Origin: Denitrobaculum sp965232285
GTDB taxonomy: Bacteria > Pseudomonadota > Alphaproteobacteria > Kiloniellales > Kiloniellaceae
Length of the DNA stretch: 64,000 bases
Direction: 5' to 3'
NCBI GenBank assembly: GCA_965232285.1
Contig: CBDDPL010000004.1
Span: 558,001-622,000, forward strand
This document shows positions 52,258-60,580 of the stretch, piece after piece (position 1 is the first letter of the stretch; each line of letters starts with the position of its first letter). Position numbers and translations under genes: made by a program. The notes under the pieces were generated by a model that saw only the letters and a program-made list of their open reading frames with translations, had not been told where the DNA came from and did no database searches.

Positions 52258-53637
52258 TCAATTCGAGGTTTCGATGATCTCACCCAACAGCGGCACGGAG
52301 GCTTTGCCGGTCATCGGCAATCCCTTGAGACTTTCGAAGGAACGGATTGCTTCTTCGCTGGTCTGATCGGGGTTTTCCGTCCCGGCATAGCCGAGGGACA
52401 CCAGCAGGGTGGAGATGGTGGTGGTGGGAACGGGCGAGGCGGCGCCGGCTTTGGGGGCCTGGCTGTCACCGCGGCTCATCTTGGCGCGGAAGCTCGGATT
52501 GGCGAGGGAGCCTTTGCGGGGCTTGTGGCGGGCGATCGAGGTCAGCACGCGGTTGGCCACCACATTGAACTTGCCGTCCATGTAGATCAGGAAAGGCAGG
52601 TCGGCGCGGCCCGGTTTGAGCTGGCAGCGGTTGCCGATCCGGCTTTCGGCTGAGAAGAAGCCGTCGGGCGTGCAGTCGAAGCCCACGGTGATGGCGTGCT
52701 GGGCGTTGCGCCGGTAGCCGGCCTGCAGCAGGGCACCCTGACCGTTCTGCAGCCGGCGCACCAGCTTGCGGTCCAGGTTTTTCAGGCCGAGCCAGCCGGC
52801 CTGACGCCCCAGGGGTTTGCGGAGTTTGACCAGGGCCCAGTTGTTGATGATGGCGGCCAGGCTGACGCCGCCATGCGCCCGGTACCCGGGGGCGAGTTCA
52901 TAGCTGGCGACCTTGGAATGAGTGACGTTGGTGTCGCGCTGGTAGCCGGCGACGAAATGCAGTTCGCCCGGCTGCCACCAGCGGCCTTCGGTGCGGTAGA
53001 AGAGGCAGTGGGCGTCGGTGAGGACATGATATTCGTCCACCAGCACGCCGGTGCAGTAGCCACGGCCGCCGGTGTTCAGGCGGCCCACGGCGCTCCAGGG
53101 ATACTCAGCCGCATCTACCACCATATCGTCCGGAAGCTTTCCTGCTGATGGGTTTTGAGCGTCTGTTTCGAGGGGCGCAGGTTTTGCCGGAACGGATAGA
53201 GAGCCAACGCCGAGCAGCAATGAGGCCGTCCCCACCGCGACGAGATGCCGCCAACGCTTCATCATCTTCCCGGCGCGATGTAGGCCGGGTTCCGTTCGGT
53301 CAGAGCCAGCGCGTAACCGGTTCCTGTACGCATCAGGATCAGTTGCTTCGACGTTACCGGCCTCGGGCCGAATTGACAGCGCGCCCTGATCACTTGCAAG
53401 GACCGACCGCGGTGCGTTGTTCATCCGATCCCAATGCGCATGCGTAATGCCCTGGGCGGCCAGTGCAGCTTTAACGTCACGCCAGATTTTCGGCGTAACC
53501 GTGCCGTTGCCGCCGATCAGTTCGGCCTGGTTTCCGCGGCGGTTTACGGTGCAGGAGAACTCGTAGGCGTCGCCATGCTCCGAGAAACTTCTGCCCGCTC
53601 GGATAACACCCGTCACCCACTCGATGTTTGCTGCCAT
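52258..53637 (-). CDS. Inactive trypsin-like protein A, with in-frame N-terminal extension
   Basis: The open frame runs from ATG 53637 (GAGG upstream) to the stop at 52258, 459 residues. The first ~125 residues are a separate-looking segment (MAANIEWVTGVIRAGRSF and following); a signal peptide then starts at Met 53262 or 53265 (MKRWRHLVAVGTASLLLGVG), so translation may begin there. The trypsin-fold core keeps the His (VLTDAHCLF) but has NNWALVKL where NDxAL is expected and GRADLP in place of GDSGGP, so Asp and Ser are lost. The C-terminal SEEAIRSFESLKGLPMTG resembles a peptidoglycan-binding-1 unit. It is a paralogue of the gene at 53926. Confidence 0.8.
   Translation of the reverse strand: MAANIEWVTGVIRAGRSFSEHGDAYEFSCTVNRRGNQAELIGGNGTVTPKIWRDVKAALAAQGITHAHWDRMNNAPRSVLASDQGALSIRPEAGNVEATDPDAYRNRLRAGSDRTEPGLHRAGKMMKRWRHLVAVGTASLLLGVGSLSVPAKPAPLETDAQNPSAGKLPDDMVVDAAEYPWSAVGRLNTGGRGYCTGVLVDEYHVLTDAHCLFYRTEGRWWQPGELHFVAGYQRDTNVTHSKVASYELAPGYRAHGGVSLAAIINNWALVKLRKPLGRQAGWLGLKNLDRKLVRRLQNGQGALLQAGYRRNAQHAITVGFDCTPDGFFSAESRIGNRCQLKPGRADLPFLIYMDGKFNVVANRVLTSIARHKPRKGSLANPSFRAKMSRGDSQAPKAGAASPVPTTTISTLLVSLGYAGTENPDQTSEEAIRSFESLKGLPMTGKASVPLLGEIIETSN
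52382..53130 (-). repeat. Near-identical duplicated tract, copy A
   Basis: This 749-bp segment matches 54050-54798 at a constant offset of 1668 bp with no insertions or deletions. I counted about 16 base differences by eye (roughly 98% identity). None changes the protein. Identity ends sharply on both sides, inside the coding regions. Confidence 0.85.
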
Positions 53638-53855
53638 TGCGGCCTCTGCTCTGTCTGATCTGATGTCCCGCGATACAGGCTGGACCTTGGATTCATGACA
53701 ACAACGGCAGCTCCGCGGCTTTCTTCCAGCGGCCTGCGCCGGGATCGGCACCTCAGAGCAAAGGGAGGCCGAGACGCAGCTATCGACCAGGTTGAAAACG
53801 CCCGAAATCTGCGCGTTTCACGGCCGGTTTAAGGATTGGATGAACAGGAGATTAA

Positions 53856-53883
53856 ATCCCGGTGACTGGGCCGTGACCGGGAT
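53856..53883 (-). terminator. Hairpin downstream of inactive trypsin-like gene B
   Basis: A perfect 8-bp stem ATCCCGGT / ACCGGGAT with a 12-base loop, 42 bases past the stop of the gene at 53926. On the minus strand it is followed by TTAATC, a weak T-rich exit. Probably a terminator for copy B. Confidence 0.5.
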
Positions 53884-53925
53884 CTGTGACTTGGAAGGCT
53901 TACGCCAGAGAACGGCGACCGGGCC

Positions 53926-54981
53926 TTAATTTGAGGCTTCGATGATTTCGCCTAGCAGAGGCACGGAAGCTTCGCCGGTGACCGGCAGGCCCATGGTGCT
54001 CTCGAAGGAACGGATCGCCTCTTCGCTATTGCCGCCCCGCTTGTCGGATCCGGCATAGCCGAGAGATACCAGCAGGGTGGAAATGGTGGTGGTGGGGACG
54101 GGCGAGGCGGCGCCGGCTTTGGGGGCCTGGCTGTCACCGCGGCTCATCTTGGCGCGGAAGCTCGGATTGGCGAGGGAGCCTTTGCGGGGTTTGTGGCGGG
54201 CGATCGAGGTCAGCACGCGGTTGGCCACCACGTTGAACTTGCCGTCCATGTAGATCAGGAACGGCAGGTCGGCGCGGCCCGGTTTGAGCTGGCAGCGGTT
54301 GCCGATCCGGCTTTCGGCCGAGAAGAAGCCGTCGGGCGTGCAGTCGAAGCCCACGGTGATGGCGTGCTGGGCGTTGCGCCGGTAGCCGGCCTGCAGCAGG
54401 GCACCCTGACCGTTCTGCAGCCGGCGCACCAGCTTGCGGTCCAGGTTTTTCAGGCCGAGCCAGCCGGCCTGACGCCCCAGGGGTTTGCGGAGTTTGACCA
54501 GGGCCCAGTTGTTGATGATGGCGGCCAGGCTGACGCCGCCATGTGCCCGGTATCCGGGGGCGAGTTCATAGCTGGCGACCTTGGAATGGGTGACGTTGGT
54601 GTCGCGCTGGTAGCCGGCGACGAAATGCAGTTCGCCCGGCTGCCACCAGCGGCCTTCGGTGCGGTAGAAGAGGCAGTGGGCGTCTGTGAGGACGTGATAT
54701 TCGTCCACCAGCACGCCGGTGCAGTAGCCGCGGCCGCCGGTGTTCAGGCGGCCCACGGCGCTCCAGGGATACTCAGCCGCGTCCACCACCATATCGTCGG
54801 GCATGGCATCTTCGGCTGTGGAGTCGTTCGGACGGGAATCCGGGGACGGTATGGCGGTGGGTTTAACAGCGCTGAATGACAGGCTCGTCTGCACCGGCTG
54901 TGCGGCGGCGGTCAAAGCGCCAAACCCAAAGGCGACCGTGGTCAGGATGCTTGCGATAACCTTCGCGTTTCGCCGTTTCAC
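53926..54981 (-). CDS. Inactive trypsin-like protein B
   Basis: The protein has 351 residues with a signal peptide (MKRRNAKVIASILTTVAFGF, cleaved near AAAQP). The core is identical in sequence to copy A from PDDMVVDAAEYPWSAVG to LLVSLGYAG. Catalytic residues: His102 is present (TDAHC), Asn158 stands for Asp (NNWALVKL), and Ala237 stands for Ser (GRADLP for GDSGGP). Cysteine pairs and the CTGVL and DGKFNVVAN strands are kept, so the fold should be stable. It ends in a PG-binding-1-like unit. It probably binds a peptide or wall polymer without cutting. Confidence 0.85.
   Translation of the reverse strand: MKRRNAKVIASILTTVAFGFGALTAAAQPVQTSLSFSAVKPTAIPSPDSRPNDSTAEDAMPDDMVVDAAEYPWSAVGRLNTGGRGYCTGVLVDEYHVLTDAHCLFYRTEGRWWQPGELHFVAGYQRDTNVTHSKVASYELAPGYRAHGGVSLAAIINNWALVKLRKPLGRQAGWLGLKNLDRKLVRRLQNGQGALLQAGYRRNAQHAITVGFDCTPDGFFSAESRIGNRCQLKPGRADLPFLIYMDGKFNVVANRVLTSIARHKPRKGSLANPSFRAKMSRGDSQAPKAGAASPVPTTTISTLLVSLGYAGSDKRGGNSEEAIRSFESTMGLPVTGEASVPLLGEIIEASN
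54050..54798 (-). repeat. Near-identical duplicated tract, copy B
   Basis: Partner of 52382-53130 (direct repeat, offset 1668 bp). The signal peptides and C-terminal ends of the two genes differ outside this tract, which is the picture of gene conversion between older paralogues. Confidence 0.85.
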
Positions 54982-55460
54982 AATACTTTTGCCTTTTTCA
55001 ACAAACCAAATCCGACCTGGCCTTCGCCGGTATCCGAGCTCTCAGCCTCGGGTGAAAGGCCTGCGGCGAATCCTGCAAAAGATTACACAGCATTTATGAA
55101 GCATTTAAGCTATGTCGCATGTTAAATTTGGGGCATTGGCCTTAATATCCGTTAACGTGGCACAAAAACTCGCCCGATTGGCTGTAAAGACCAAGAATTG
55201 TTTGCCAGCAATTGAGTGTAGGCATCTGATATTGGTTAAGCATTGGTTAATCAACGCCGTCTTTATACAATCTTTCATGTTTTAGAGGATGTTACGCGGC
55301 GCTCGGAGAAACTGCAGCTTGCCCGGATTACAAAAAATCGCTATACCGCTGCGGGTGAGATAAGTGATTGTTGTGTCCGGATCTGAATCGGGGAATGCGC
55401 TTTCCAGTTGCGTTAGAGCTGTCGGTTCCAACGGGTGAAACGCAAGAAGTGGGGATGGAA
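54982..55460. other. Divergent intergenic region, trypsin-like gene B/OmpA-like gene
   Basis: This 479-bp gap is AT-rich between 55090 and 55280, with two GGTTAA steps near 55235. It must contain both promoters. The frame of the OmpA-like gene is open from 55368 but has no signal before 55455. No gene or clear dyad is visible. Confidence 0.4.
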
Positions 55461-56387
55461 ATGAAAACGAAATCTTTGGTTTTGGGCACCTGCGCCGCCT
55501 TGTTGATGGCTTCTCCGGTCTCCGCCGGTCCCTTGGACGGTATCTTCAGCGGCTGGTTCGACACCGACAGCGCCGAAGACCTTAGCATCAGCGGCACGCC
55601 GTTCGGCAATGCCCTTTACGCGGGTTACAGCGATCTGGCCAGCGAGCGCGACAGTGCCTTTGATCTGACCGACAGCGAACACTTCAATCACAAGGCCCGT
55701 ACCGCGGCGCGGCGTTCGTCGGTGCAGCCGGATGCGGTGATGGACCGTGACCTGACCGACGAGCAGAAGCCACAGTTCCAGGCGGCGCTGGACCGCATGC
55801 GCATCGCTTTCGAACGTGGCGGCGTGACCCTGGCGCCCCAGGAGGCCGCCACCGCGCAGGTCAGTTATGATTGCTGGATCGAAGCGACCGAAGCGAACCG
55901 GACTGTCCGCCGGGCTGACAATTCGAACGAGACATCCTGCAAGGACGAGTTTGAGACTGCCATGGCCAAGGTCGAAGCCGCGGCCACGCACGAACTGACG
56001 CAGGTGAACTATACCCAGCAGGCGGCAGTGCCCGCGCCGGCTCCGGCTCCGCAGGCCGCGTCTTTCATTGTGTATTTCCAGTTTGACAGCACGGAGCCGA
56101 CCCCCGTCGGACAGGACTCCCTGAACGGCGTTGTTAACGCAGTCAGAGCTGATGACCGCCTGTCCGTCCGTCTGACGGCCCATGCCGACAGCACCGGTTC
56201 CAGCGCCTATAACCTGGCCCTGTCACGGCGCCGGCTCGACACCGTCACGGATGCCTTTGTGGCGGCGGGTATCTCTCTGGACCGGATCAGTGCGGAAGAT
56301 GCCGTCGGCGAATCCGCGCCGCTGGTGCCGACCGGTGATGGCGTGCGTGAGGCCGGAAACCGGGCCGTCGAGATCGAACTCTTCTGA
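55461..56387 (+). CDS. OmpA-family protein
   Basis: The protein has 308 residues from ATG 55461 (GGGG 6 bases upstream; ATG 55455 also possible). A signal peptide (MKTKSLVLGTCAALLMASPV, SAGP) leads to a ~170-residue region with no recognised domain and paired cysteines, a short Ala/Pro hinge, and a C-terminal OmpA-like domain: IVYFQFDSTEPTPVGQDSL, LTAHADSTGSSAYNLALSRR and GNRAVEIEL. It should bind peptidoglycan (diaminopimelate) and link envelope layers. There is no beta-barrel. Confidence 0.88.
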   Translation: MKTKSLVLGTCAALLMASPVSAGPLDGIFSGWFDTDSAEDLSISGTPFGNALYAGYSDLASERDSAFDLTDSEHFNHKARTAARRSSVQPDAVMDRDLTDEQKPQFQAALDRMRIAFERGGVTLAPQEAATAQVSYDCWIEATEANRTVRRADNSNETSCKDEFETAMAKVEAAATHELTQVNYTQQAAVPAPAPAPQAASFIVYFQFDSTEPTPVGQDSLNGVVNAVRADDRLSVRLTAHADSTGSSAYNLALSRRRLDTVTDAFVAAGISLDRISAEDAVGESAPLVPTGDGVREAGNRAVEIELF

Positions 56388-56402
56388 CGGGAAGGGTTTT
56401 TT
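56379..56402 (+). terminator. Rho-independent terminator overlapping OmpA-like stop codon
   Basis: Stem CTCTTC / GAAGGG (one G-U pair) with a 6-base loop TGACGG, followed by TTTTTT. The stop codon TGA lies inside the loop, so the terminator is part of the coding end. Confidence 0.6.
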
Positions 56403-56410
56403 CGGGGTCT

Positions 56411-56779
56411 ATGGCAAGAAAAGAGGCGATGGTCGGTCGAATCTGCTGCCGCGGCATCTTTCTTTCCGTGGTCCTTTCGTTTCTCGCGGCCTGTTCGCCG
56501 GAGCCGATCAAGACCTCTCCGCCGCTGACGATCGCTGAGCAGTCGAAGCCAGTGGTCGCCGGAAGCGGTGAACCCACCGTTCTCTCCTATTGCTACAGCA
56601 GCCAACTTAACTGGTCCCACCAGGTCATGGCAGCGGCACGCGAAGCCTGTCCAGGCGGCAGGCTCCACTTTCAAGGCGAAGACGTCCTTTGGACCAGGTG
56701 TCCTCTGCTGCAGCCGGTCCGGGTGACCTTCCTCTGCTATCCGCCGGAAGAACAGCCCAAGCAGTCGCTGCTGCGGTAG
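56411..56779 (+). CDS. Small lipoprotein of unknown function
   Basis: The protein has 122 residues with a lipoprotein signal (ICCRGIFLSVVLSFLAACSP; lipobox LAAC). The mature part has four further cysteines (SYCYSSQ, EACPGG, TRCPLL, FLCYPP) that may form two disulfides. I do not recognise a family. It lies 23 bases after the OmpA-like gene but behind a terminator. Confidence 0.75.
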   Translation: MARKEAMVGRICCRGIFLSVVLSFLAACSPEPIKTSPPLTIAEQSKPVVAGSGEPTVLSYCYSSQLNWSHQVMAAAREACPGGRLHFQGEDVLWTRCPLLQPVRVTFLCYPPEEQPKQSLLR

Positions 56780-56817
56780 CGGGTTTTTGACTGCGCCGGC
56801 AAAATCTGTGCGAAGCG

Positions 56818-57216
56818 ATGAAACACTGCATCTCTGCGGCCGCCCTTCTGGTCGGCGATTACGATGAAGCCATTGACTTTTACTGCAACCGGTTGGGCTT
56901 TGAACTGATCGAAGACAGTGAAGTTGCGCCCGGCAAGCGCTGGGTGCTGGTGGCCCCACCGGGCGCGCGGGAGACACGACTGCTGCTGGCCAAAGCGGAT
57001 GGTGAGGCTCAGTCCGGGCGTATCGGGGATCAGACCGGCGGGCGGGTTGCCTTCTTTCTCCAGACCGATGACTTCTACCGCGATTATGAGCGGATGCGCG
57101 CGGCCGGCGTGACCTTCCTCGAACGGCCCCGGGAGGAAGACTATGGGACCGTTGCGGTCTTTGCCGATCTTTACGGCAACAAGTGGGATCTGATTTCCAA
57201 CCGCGGTGCGCGGTAG
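56818..57216 (+). CDS. VOC/glyoxalase-fold protein
   Basis: The protein has 132 residues. Two beta-alpha-beta-beta-beta units are visible: ALLVGDYDEAIDFYCNRLGF and RVAFFLQTDDFYRDYERMRA, and the ending FADLYGNKWDLI is typical of the family. It may be a lyase, dioxygenase or resistance protein; the metal residues are not certain. It converges on the M23 gene with three bases between stops. Confidence 0.88.
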   Translation: MKHCISAAALLVGDYDEAIDFYCNRLGFELIEDSEVAPGKRWVLVAPPGARETRLLLAKADGEAQSGRIGDQTGGRVAFFLQTDDFYRDYERMRAAGVTFLERPREEDYGTVAVFADLYGNKWDLISNRGAR

Positions 57217-57219
57217 GCG

Positions 57220-58218
57220 TTACTGAACTTCGGCGACTTTCTCGGCGTCGATCACCAGTTCGCCGTTGCGCAGCACCTTAAAGGACGCTGTGTACCTGCC
57301 GGCCGGCCAGCCGCCGCGAGGACGTTTCTTGCCGATAAAGCGGAAGAGCTGCGCCTTCCTGCTGTCGAGAGTGGTCACATTTTGCGCCACCTCGCCCTGC
57401 GGCCCGAGCAGGCGGGTTTCGATCTGGTCGCCCTTTTGCAGATTGATGGCCCAGCCCCAAGCCAACAGCGCCAGAGAGTCTGAGCGCGGCACGAACTCCT
57501 GGGTCGAACCCCACTCCACGTTCTCAGACTTCACGTCATCCGAAAAGCCGACACCCAGCAGAGTGGACGGGCTGTAGCCGATGGCCGCGAGGCTCTGGGG
57601 TGACCAGAGGGGCGCATCGCCCGCTTTGCATTCCGCGCCGCCCGCAAGGCCCAGGTAGGGATCGACAGTCTTGCCGTCCTTGCGGACGCTGAGGTGGACA
57701 TGCGGGAAACTCGCGTCGCCGGAGTAGCCGACCAGGCCCAGTTCATCGCCCTGCCGGACCTTCTGACCCTTTTTGACCGAGACCGAGCCGCGCCGCAGAT
57801 GGCAATACTGGGTCTCCCAGCCCTCGCCGTGATCGATCACCACACCGTTGCCGCATTCTTTGTTCCGAATGGCCGCGCGTTGTTCCTTCGTCTTGACCAG
57901 GATATCTGCTTCGCCGTCGCGGATGCCTTTCACCCGCCCGGCGGCCGAGGCAACGACAGCCACGCCGCGGGCGGCGTCGAGCAGGGTGCGGACCCGGAAG
58001 TCAGTGCCCTTGTGGCCGTCATAGGTCGCATTGCCACAGCGGTAGTCGCGTGTGCCGGGACCTGCGTCGAGGTCAACGTACTGTTGAACGAAACAGTCTT
58101 CGCCAATCTCGCAGGCAATGGGGAGGGTCAATTCGAGCGCATTGGCCCGTTCGGCGCTGGCGAGGAGGGCGACCGCCGCCAGAGCGGCTTTGCTCATAAT
58201 GATTTGCGAAGAGAACAT
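57220..58218 (-). CDS. Secreted M23-family peptidase
   Basis: The protein has 332 residues with a signal peptide (SKAALAAVALLASAERANAL). The LytM/M23 zinc site is HKGTDFRV (H-x3-D), and SFPHVHLSVRKDG holds the H-x-H. The catalytic domain spans about 45-215, and a C-terminal ~110-residue beta domain follows. It probably cuts peptidoglycan cross-links and is active by residues, unlike the trypsin-like twins. It is unrelated in position to the Q genes downstream. Confidence 0.88.
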   Translation of the reverse strand: MFSSQIIMSKAALAAVALLASAERANALELTLPIACEIGEDCFVQQYVDLDAGPGTRDYRCGNATYDGHKGTDFRVRTLLDAARGVAVVASAAGRVKGIRDGEADILVKTKEQRAAIRNKECGNGVVIDHGEGWETQYCHLRRGSVSVKKGQKVRQGDELGLVGYSGDASFPHVHLSVRKDGKTVDPYLGLAGGAECKAGDAPLWSPQSLAAIGYSPSTLLGVGFSDDVKSENVEWGSTQEFVPRSDSLALLAWGWAINLQKGDQIETRLLGPQGEVAQNVTTLDSRKAQLFRFIGKKRPRGGWPAGRYTASFKVLRNGELVIDAEKVAEVQ

Positions 58219-58284
58219 GGGCTTTGCACGACAATCCTTACCTTCGACCAGAATAGCTTAGATGGTCGTCAGCGGAAATCTTGT

Positions 58285-59409
58285 CTAGCTTTCGCATTGC
58301 CATTCGCCGGACACGTCTGGATCACTTTCCTGTGGTGCAAGCCGGTTGCGCTCCGTTTGAAAAGCCTCATTGGAGGCAAGCTGCCGGTAGGCCCAGACCG
58401 CCATGGCGCGCACCAGGGGGGAGGGATCGTCCAGCAGTGTCTCGACGACTTTGAGGTGCCTGTCCGGATCGGCGCTGTTGCCGATCGCGATCAGGACGTT
58501 GCGGATAAAGCGGTCGCGGCCGACACGTTTGATCGGCGAGCCCGAAAAGACCTGGCGAAAGCCCGGATCATCGAGCAGGGCGAGATCGCGCAGGCGTGGC
58601 GCGGTCAACTCCGCGCGCGGCAGAAAGGCTTCTTCGCCGGTCGGCTCGGCGAACTTGTTCCAGGGACAGACCGCCAGACAGTCGTCGCAGCCGTAGATGC
58701 GATTGCCCATGGGCTTGCGAAACTCTCGCGGAATGTGGCCCTTATGCTCGATGGTCAGGTAGGAGATGCAGCGCCGCGCGTCGATCCGATAAGGCGCGGG
58801 AAAGGCGTCGGTGGGACAGACTTCGAGGCAGCGCCGGCAGGAACCGCAGTGATCGACCTCCGCTTCGTCGGGCGCGAGATCCAGGGTGGTGAAGACTTCT
58901 CCGAGGAAAAACCAGGAGCCGGCCTCGCGCGACACCAGGTTGGTGTGCTTGCCCTGCCAGCCGAGGCCGGCCCGCGCAGCCAGCGGCTTTTCCATGACCG
59001 GGGCGGTGTCGACGAAGACCTTCACGCCTTCGCCGCTCTGCTGGTGCAGCCAGCGGGCCAAGGCCTTCAGGCGTTTTTTCAGGACGTCGTGATAGTCTTT
59101 GTTGCGGGCGTAGACCGAGACATTGGCGCGTTCCTGATGCGACAGCAGTTCCAGGGGATCGCGCGCCGGGCCGTAGTTGAGGGCCACCACCACCACGCTC
59201 CTGGCGTCCGGCCAGAGTGTCTGGGGATCTGCGCGCCGCGCTTCGCTCTCCGCCATCCAGCCCATGTCGCCGTGGCAGCCCTCCGCGAGGTAACTCCGAA
59301 GATTTTCCTTGGTTTGCAGCGCCGCTGTCGCTGCCGCGAAACCGACTGCGTCGAAGCCGAGCGCCAGCGCCTGGTCCCGAATGGCATCTTTGGGGTTTGG
59401 CAGCGACAT
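58285..59409 (-). CDS. queG: Epoxyqueuosine reductase QueG
   Basis: The protein has 374 residues, the usual QueG size. Two [4Fe-4S] clusters are given by CGSCRRCLEVCPT and CDDCLAVCPWN. The cobalamin-binding N-terminal half contains VVVVALNYGPARDP and GWQGKHTNLVSREAGSWFFL. The C-terminal part has a HEAT-like repeat (RNVLIAIGNSADPDRH). It reduces epoxyqueuosine to queuosine in tRNA. It follows tgt by 23 bases. Confidence 0.95.
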   Translation of the reverse strand: MSLPNPKDAIRDQALALGFDAVGFAAATAALQTKENLRSYLAEGCHGDMGWMAESEARRADPQTLWPDARSVVVVALNYGPARDPLELLSHQERANVSVYARNKDYHDVLKKRLKALARWLHQQSGEGVKVFVDTAPVMEKPLAARAGLGWQGKHTNLVSREAGSWFFLGEVFTTLDLAPDEAEVDHCGSCRRCLEVCPTDAFPAPYRIDARRCISYLTIEHKGHIPREFRKPMGNRIYGCDDCLAVCPWNKFAEPTGEEAFLPRAELTAPRLRDLALLDDPGFRQVFSGSPIKRVGRDRFIRNVLIAIGNSADPDRHLKVVETLLDDPSPLVRAMAVWAYRQLASNEAFQTERNRLAPQESDPDVSGEWQCES

Positions 59410-59432
59410 CCCTGGCTTTCAGAACGAAGATC

Positions 59433-60566
59433 TTAAAGCGGCGGCAGGTCGCCCTCGGCCTGCTGCCGGGCGAAGTCAGCGGCGAAATCCTCCAGCTTTC
59501 CGGCCTCGATCGCCGCCCTGAGGCCCGCCATCAGCTCCTGATAATAGTGCAGATTGTGGATGGTCAAAAGGATCGGGCCGAGCATCTCGTTGGCGCGGAC
59601 CAGGTGGTTGACGTAGGCACGGCTGTAGTTTCTGCAGGTCATGCAACTGCAGTCCGGATCGATGGGGCGCGGGTCGGCCTGGTGCCGGGCGTTACGGATG
59701 TTGATGGTGCCGCGGCGGGTGAAGCCCTGGCCGGTGCGCCCGGAGCGGGTCGGCAGGACGCAGTCGAACATATCGATACCGCGCTGCACGGCGCCAACGA
59801 TGTCCGAGGGCTTGCCGACGCCCATGAGGTAGCGCGGCTGTTCCTGAGGCATGTGCGGCATGGTGTCGTCCAGGACTCGGAACATGATTTCCTGACCTTC
59901 GCCGACCGCCAGGCCGCCGACCGCGTAACCATCAAAGCCGATGGATTCCAGAGCTTCCACCGATTCCCGGCGCAGGTCCGGATAGACGGAACCCTGTACG
60001 ATGCCGAAGAGACCGTAGCCGGGGCGCTTCACGAAGGCCTCCCGGCAGCGCTGAGCCCAGCGCATGGAGCGGCGCATGGAGTCCGCCGCAACCTCCTGCG
60101 TAGCCGGGTAGGGGGTGCATTCGTCCAGAACCATGGTGATGTTGGAATCCAGCAGATGCTGGATCTCCATGGCCCGCTCCGGGGTCAGGTTGTGGCGGCT
60201 GCCGTCCAGGTGGGAGCGGAAGGCCACGCCCTCCTCGGTGATCTTGCGCAGCTCCGAGAGGGACATGACCTGATAGCCGCCGGAATCGGTCAGGATCGGT
60301 TTCTGCCAGTTCATGAACTTGTGCAGGCCGCCCAGCTCGGCAATCCGCTCGGCGGTGGGACGCAGCATCAGGTGATAGGTGTTGCCCAGCACGATCTCCG
60401 CCCCGGTGGCGGCAACGTTTTCCGGCAGCAGGCCTTTGACCGTGCCCGCGGTGCCCACGGTCATGAAGGCCGGTGTTTCCGCCGTGCCGTGGGCGGTATG
60501 CAGGCGTCCGCGCCGCGCCGCGCCGTCGCGTGCCAGGAGTTCGTATTTGAGGGCGTCTTCAGTCAT
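59433..60566 (-). CDS. tgt: tRNA-guanine transglycosylase
   Basis: The protein has 377 residues. Catalytic and binding motifs: LTDSGGYQVMSL, GGLAVGEGQEIMF, DCVLPTRSGRTGQGF, and the zinc site CSCMTCRNYSRAYVNHL with a trailing His. It exchanges guanine-34 for preQ1 in Asp, Asn, His and Tyr tRNAs. It starts 14 bases after the queA stop. Confidence 0.96.
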   Translation of the reverse strand: MTEDALKYELLARDGAARRGRLHTAHGTAETPAFMTVGTAGTVKGLLPENVAATGAEIVLGNTYHLMLRPTAERIAELGGLHKFMNWQKPILTDSGGYQVMSLSELRKITEEGVAFRSHLDGSRHNLTPERAMEIQHLLDSNITMVLDECTPYPATQEVAADSMRRSMRWAQRCREAFVKRPGYGLFGIVQGSVYPDLRRESVEALESIGFDGYAVGGLAVGEGQEIMFRVLDDTMPHMPQEQPRYLMGVGKPSDIVGAVQRGIDMFDCVLPTRSGRTGQGFTRRGTINIRNARHQADPRPIDPDCSCMTCRNYSRAYVNHLVRANEMLGPILLTIHNLHYYQELMAGLRAAIEAGKLEDFAADFARQQAEGDLPPL

Positions 60567-60580
60567 AGGGGGCGGGTCTG

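Noticed and set aside
57694..59436. 580-codon plus-strand frame across the M23 and queG genes
   Set aside because: Antisense shadow of two well-supported genes, with no motif of its own.
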